Positions 39,280-42,129 of a DNA stretch of 42,129 bases are shown here, one piece after another. The stretch spans positions 1 through 42,129 of the forward strand of contig LVAS01000048.1 in the NCBI GenBank assembly GCA_001603035.1, given 5' to 3'. The stretch comes from Clostridiales bacterium Firm_13. GTDB taxonomy: Bacteria; Bacillota; Clostridia; Saccharofermentanales; Saccharofermentanaceae. The notes below the pieces were generated by a model. That model was not told the origin of the DNA. It was given only the letters and a program-made list of their open reading frames with translations, and did no database searches. Position numbers and translations under genes: made by a program. Position 1 is the stretch's first letter. Each line of letters starts with the position of its first letter.

Positions 39280-40272
39280 TCAACCCCACTCGGAAGGGTT
39301 CATTGTGCTCACGTTATCCGGAGTCACGAGAGTGGTGTCGAGGGAGTATTCCTTGTCAACCGTTTTCCCGGAAATGAGGTCGTACGCACACGCAACCGCC
39401 TTCTCTCCAAGGGCAACCGGGCTCTGTGCGGCTGTCGCATAGAGGCCGCCGTCCGCGACGCTCGTCTTTCCGGAGGGAGATCCGTCGACGGAATACACCG
39501 CGATGTCTTTCGTACGTCCGGCCGACTCGATCGCGCCGAGGATAATCAGACTTACATCGTCATTTAATCCCCAGAACACATCGATATCCGAATTTGCCTG
39601 CAACATATCTTCCGCAGTTCCGAGAACGGCGTCCATGGTTGCGATCGACTTTCTGTCAACGATCTTACAATTTGTCCCCTTGATCGCTTCTTCAAGTCCC
39701 GCGACACGGTCGACGACACTGTCGGCTAGCGGGTTCTCGATTACGCAGATATTGGCGCCGTCCGGATATTTCTTCACGATTTCTTCTCCGCATTGACGAC
39801 CCGCCGCAACATTATTGGATGCGATAAACGTCGCGACAAGACTCTGGTCCGCTACGGCTGAGTCAACGTTGACAACCGGGATGCCGGCCTTCGCGCAGGC
39901 TTCAAGTGCGGGCTGGACGCTCTGTGAATCCACCGGATTCAGGAAAAGCACTTCGATCCCCTGCGTAATCAGATCTTCAATCGCATCGTTCTGCTTGCTC
40001 TGATCGGCCTTGCCGTCGACACTGATCAAGGTGTCTCCGTTCGCTTCAACGGCGGCCTTCATGGCGTCGCGCATCGCGATGTGGAAAGGGTTTGTTAGAT
40101 CCATGCAGGTGTACCCGAAGACATGTCCGCCGGACGCCGTCGTCCCCGCCGCTGTCGACTCGGTTTTCGTTGTCGTCGCGGCCGTTGCTTCCGTTCCCGC
40201 GGGCGTTTGTCCGCATGCACCGAGAGCGAGTGTCATAACTGTCGCCAAGACCAGTGCTAAGAATTTTTTCAT
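39280..40272 (-). CDS. RbsB-type sugar-binding lipoprotein of the ABC importer
   Basis: 330 residues. Lipoprotein signal with lipobox LGAC, lipidated C20, followed by a Thr/Ala-rich linker (about 22-48), then a periplasmic-binding-protein type 1 domain (VFGYTCMDLTNPFHIAMRDA, VLFLNPVDSQSVQPALEAC, YSVDGSPSGK). It captures the sugar outside the membrane. Aromatic and charged contacts resemble the ribose/galactose/allose group without pointing to one sugar. GGGAGGACAAACG precedes the ATG. It is the first gene of the LacI-controlled operon. Confidence 0.93.
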   Translation of the reverse strand: MKKFLALVLATVMTLALGACGQTPAGTEATAATTTKTESTAAGTTASGGHVFGYTCMDLTNPFHIAMRDAMKAAVEANGDTLISVDGKADQSKQNDAIEDLITQGIEVLFLNPVDSQSVQPALEACAKAGIPVVNVDSAVADQSLVATFIASNNVAAGRQCGEEIVKKYPDGANICVIENPLADSVVDRVAGLEEAIKGTNCKIVDRKSIATMDAVLGTAEDMLQANSDIDVFWGLNDDVSLIILGAIESAGRTKDIAVYSVDGSPSGKTSVADGGLYATAAQSPVALGEKAVACAYDLISGKTVDKEYSLDTTLVTPDNVSTMNPSEWG

Positions 40273-40306
40273 TCGTTTGTCCTCCCTAGAATGAATACAT
40301 TTGTTG

Positions 40307-40330
40307 GTAAACGATTGCGTAAACGTTTAC
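40307..40330. promoter_or_regulatory. Two adjacent LacI-type operators at the importer promoter
   Basis: GTAAACGTTTAC (40319-40330) is a perfect 12-base palindrome with the central CG of LacI/CcpA-family operators. GTAAACGATTGC (40307-40318) abuts it with two or three differences. They lie directly after the -10 box of the importer promoter, where repressor would block transcription. Confidence 0.8.
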
Positions 40331-40344
40331 CTCGTTGCACCACG

Positions 40345-40374
40345 ATCATACGACGCTTCTACTCGCACTGTCAA
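40345..40374 (-). promoter_or_regulatory. Predicted promoter of the sugar importer operon
   Basis: TTGACA (40374-40369) and TATGAT (40350-40345) with an 18-base spacer on the minus strand, close to consensus; the transcription start falls near 40338. Confidence 0.8.
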
Positions 40375-40468
40375 TTAGCACAGTTTTACCAGATTTCAAA
40401 TCTTGTTTTGTGTGATTTGCACAATTAATCGTTTCGTCTCTCAAAAAATTATCCAAATAATTTGTCTA

Positions 40469-40497
40469 TTGACACGTCAATATGCTTTTGCTACTCT
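40469..40497 (+). promoter_or_regulatory. Predicted promoter of the lacI-type gene
   Basis: TTGACA (40469-40474) and TACTCT (40492-40497) with a 17-base spacer on the plus strand; the -10 box is poor. An operator begins five bases further on. Confidence 0.6.
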
Positions 40498-40501
40498 TTC
40501 G

Positions 40502-40513
40502 GTAAACGGTTAC
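40502..40513. promoter_or_regulatory. LacI-type operator at the regulator's own promoter
   Basis: GTAAACGGTTAC differs by one base from the perfect palindrome at 40319-40330 and overlaps the expected transcription start of lacI, implying autoregulation. The centres of the two are about 182 bases apart, so a DNA loop is possible. Confidence 0.75.
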
Positions 40514-40558
40514 GTAACGGACAATCCCGTTTTACAATAAAGAGAGTCAGGTGTCTCT

Positions 40559-41566
40559 ATGAAGAAGGCAAGCATTCGTGACGTCGCACTGCATGCGGGG
40601 GTCTCAACCGCGACGGTCAGCCACGTGTTGAATCACACAAGATTTGTCGCGGAGGATACGAGAGAGAAAGTTCTGAACAGTATCCGGGATCTCGATTACA
40701 GCCCCGATGTCATCGCGCGAAGCTTCAAGACGGGGCGGCGTTATCTAATCGGGTTCATCGTCCCCGATATTGCGAACGAGTATTATTCGATTATTATCGA
40801 GACGATCGAGAGCATTATCACGAAGGAAGAATACAAGCTCGTCATCGCCAACACGAAGGAGACAAAGTCCCGAGAGATCGAGAATCTGCGCGCGCTCGGC
40901 AACGGAATCGTCGACGGTATTATTGTCGCAAGTACGCTTCAATCCTATGCCGAAATGGAGCGTATTGTTCCCGCCTCCGTGCCGATGCTCTTCATCGACC
41001 GGGCTCTACCGGGGTGCCCGTTCTCGACGATCACAATTTCGAATTACTCCGCCGTTTATTCCGGCGTCGAGCGCTTGATTCTGGACGGTCATCGTAAGAT
41101 CGGATATATCACGGGGCTTCCCTACCTGTCTACGACGGAAGAACGTCTCGACGCCTATAAGGACGCGATGGAAGCCCACGGAATTCCCATCGAAGAATCC
41201 TTTATCCGCTTCGGCGATTCCCTCCGGAGCGACACCGCAAACAAGATGGACGAGCTGCTCGACGCCGGGTGCACCGCCCTTGTCGCGTCCAACAATGTCA
41301 TGGCGGACGAAGTCCTTTTCCATATGGCCGAACGCGGAATTCGCGTCGGCAAGGATGTCGGACTTCTTGGGTATAACGAAGGGGTCCGCTCTCAGTTCAA
41401 CATGCGGTATATTCACCATATCACGCAGCCGGCCGTCGATCTCGGAAGGACGGCCGGGCTCCAGATTCTGAATCTTCTGCGCGATCCGCAGCAGCCCGTG
41501 CGGAATACTGTTCTGCAGGCGGGTTTTACTCCGGGACAGCCGAAGCCGAACGGGGATGCGTTATGA
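40559..41566 (+). CDS. LacI-family transcriptional regulator
   Basis: 335 residues. The N-terminal helix-turn-helix is IRDVALHAGVSTATVSHVLN (6-25), followed by the hinge helix region (PDVIARSF) and a periplasmic-binding-like effector domain (GFIVPDIANEYYSIIIETIE, IGYITGLP, LGYNEG). It is divergent from the importer operon and its operator sequence recurs at both promoters, so it almost surely represses the importer operon and itself until the sugar (or its phosphate) is bound. The inducer is unknown. The ribosome site (AGGTG) is weak. Confidence 0.93.
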   Translation: MKKASIRDVALHAGVSTATVSHVLNHTRFVAEDTREKVLNSIRDLDYSPDVIARSFKTGRRYLIGFIVPDIANEYYSIIIETIESIITKEEYKLVIANTKETKSREIENLRALGNGIVDGIIVASTLQSYAEMERIVPASVPMLFIDRALPGCPFSTITISNYSAVYSGVERLILDGHRKIGYITGLPYLSTTEERLDAYKDAMEAHGIPIEESFIRFGDSLRSDTANKMDELLDAGCTALVASNNVMADEVLFHMAERGIRVGKDVGLLGYNEGVRSQFNMRYIHHITQPAVDLGRTAGLQILNLLRDPQQPVRNTVLQAGFTPGQPKPNGDAL

Positions 41567-42129
41567 CGGAAGGTTCGGACGTCGAAGCGGCGGAACGGGA
41601 CCTCGCTCCCTCGGCGACCACCTTCCTTGTGACCGGCGCCGCCGGTTTCATCGGAAGAGAGATCGTGTCACAGTTATGCGAAGAGCGGGATAAAGGGCGC
41701 GACATCACGATTCGTGTTCTTCTCCGATCCCCCGCGCAAGCATCCCTTCTTCCGAGCGGAGTCGACGTGATCTGCGGGGATTTGCTGGACGAATCCGCAT
41801 CCGAAAGACTCTGCTCCGGCGTAAATCCCAAGGTCACTTGTTTCATTCATTCCGCCGCGCGAATTTCCCTGAAGCGCAGAGACAAGGTCTGCGAAGAGGT
41901 GAATATCCGCGGAACGAAGAATGTCATTTCCGCCTGTAAGAAATTCGGGATTCGACGACTTGTCGCCTTTTCTTCTGTCGACGCACTCATTCCGCCGGCT
42001 CGCGGAGAAACAGTCCTTGAGCCGAAATCCCTGGAACCGGAACGGCTTCCGACGTCATACGGCCGATCTAAGGCGGAAGCGGCGGAACGCATTCTTGCGG
42101 CGGCGCAAGACGGACCGGAGGCGGTTCTG
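41563..42129 (+). CDS. NAD(P)-dependent epimerase/dehydratase (extended SDR), 3' end cut off
   Basis: 189 codons are visible and the frame runs off the right edge. The Rossmann glycine motif is TGAAGFIG (residues 25-32), followed by SAARISLKRRDKVCEEVN, the catalytic serine region FSSVD and YGRSKAEAA with the YxxxK active site. The ATG overlaps the lacI stop by four bases (ATGA), so the two are cotranscribed and the SDR may belong to the same sugar pathway, perhaps oxidising or epimerising the sugar. Similar to nucleoside-diphosphate-sugar epimerases and dihydroflavonol reductase-like proteins. Confidence 0.85.
   Translation, partial: MTEGSDVEAAERDLAPSATTFLVTGAAGFIGREIVSQLCEERDKGRDITIRVLLRSPAQASLLPSGVDVICGDLLDESASERLCSGVNPKVTCFIHSAARISLKRRDKVCEEVNIRGTKNVISACKKFGIRRLVAFSSVDALIPPARGETVLEPKSLEPERLPTSYGRSKAEAAERILAAAQDGPEAVL

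Noticed and set aside
40408-40424. TTGTGT and GCACAA inverted repeat upstream of the sugar importer promoter, similar to the pyrimidine half-sites and to a CRP site
   Set aside because: One half-site has a mismatch, the spacing differs from the other cases and it is far from -35 of an unrelated operon; most likely chance in an A/T-rich stretch.
1-42129. Mobile elements, CRISPR arrays, tRNA or rRNA genes
   Set aside because: No transposase or integrase frames, no regularly spaced repeats and no tRNA-like or rRNA sequence were recognised by reading both strands.

Overview
The window looks like a chromosomal piece of an anaerobic, Clostridia-like Bacillota (Firmicutes). The pointers are a T-box leader, a yybP-ykoY manganese riboswitch, NrdR boxes, strong GGAGG ribosome binding sites, a class III (oxygen-sensitive) ribonucleotide reductase, a hybrid cluster protein and several Fe-S proteins. 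Codon use looks uniform by eye. I see no tRNA, rRNA, CRISPR array, insertion sequence or phage gene. Taxonomy is inference only.

1-6810 (minus strand) is a reductive pyrimidine degradation module. It has the tail end of a dihydropyrimidine dehydrogenase-like gene, dihydropyrimidinase, an M20-type N-carbamoyl-beta-alanine amidohydrolase, a class III omega-aminotransferase, an iron-type alcohol dehydrogenase and a PucR-type regulator. Together these would take uracil or thymine through beta-alanine to malonic semialdehyde and 3-hydroxypropionate. Both promoters of the module carry TTGTGC/GCACAA half-sites just upstream of -35 and a strong hairpin in the leader.

6835-14350 (minus) holds a DUF134 / MBL-fold / Mrp-type ATPase operon, a hybrid cluster protein gene, a MetF-like protein and a large PAS-PAS-GGDEF-HD-GYP membrane sensor. 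14351-16398 is an isoleucine-type T-box leader followed by a Leptospira-type citramalate synthase. 16364-19181 holds a HAD phosphatase, a VanY-type carboxypeptidase (possibly leaderless) and a threonine aldolase.

19196-23373 (minus) is nrdG-nrdD-trxB under a tandem pair of NrdR boxes; NrdD has a fused glutaredoxin-like domain at its C-terminus. 23529-26858 (plus) pairs a HerA-like ATPase with a DUF2161 PD-(D/E)XK nuclease-like protein, a possible DNA-processing or defence pair. 26833-28283 (minus) has a PNPOx-family flavoprotein and a QueG-like Fe-S protein.

28370-32271 (plus) is a tight four-gene operon: carotenoid desaturase, squalene/phytoene synthase, a phytol/dolichol kinase-like membrane protein (VTE5-like) and a DUF92 protein (VTE6-like). 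This suggests a prenol-to-prenyl-diphosphate salvage route wired into carotenoid synthesis, and is the most novel-looking arrangement here.

32317-33192 is mntP under a manganese riboswitch. 33233-40374 (minus) is a seven-gene sugar operon: rbsBAC-type ABC importer, VOC protein, PfkB kinase and two tandem cytoplasmic esterases. Its divergent LacI regulator has three matching operators. The window ends inside an NAD-dependent epimerase/dehydratase gene coupled to lacI.
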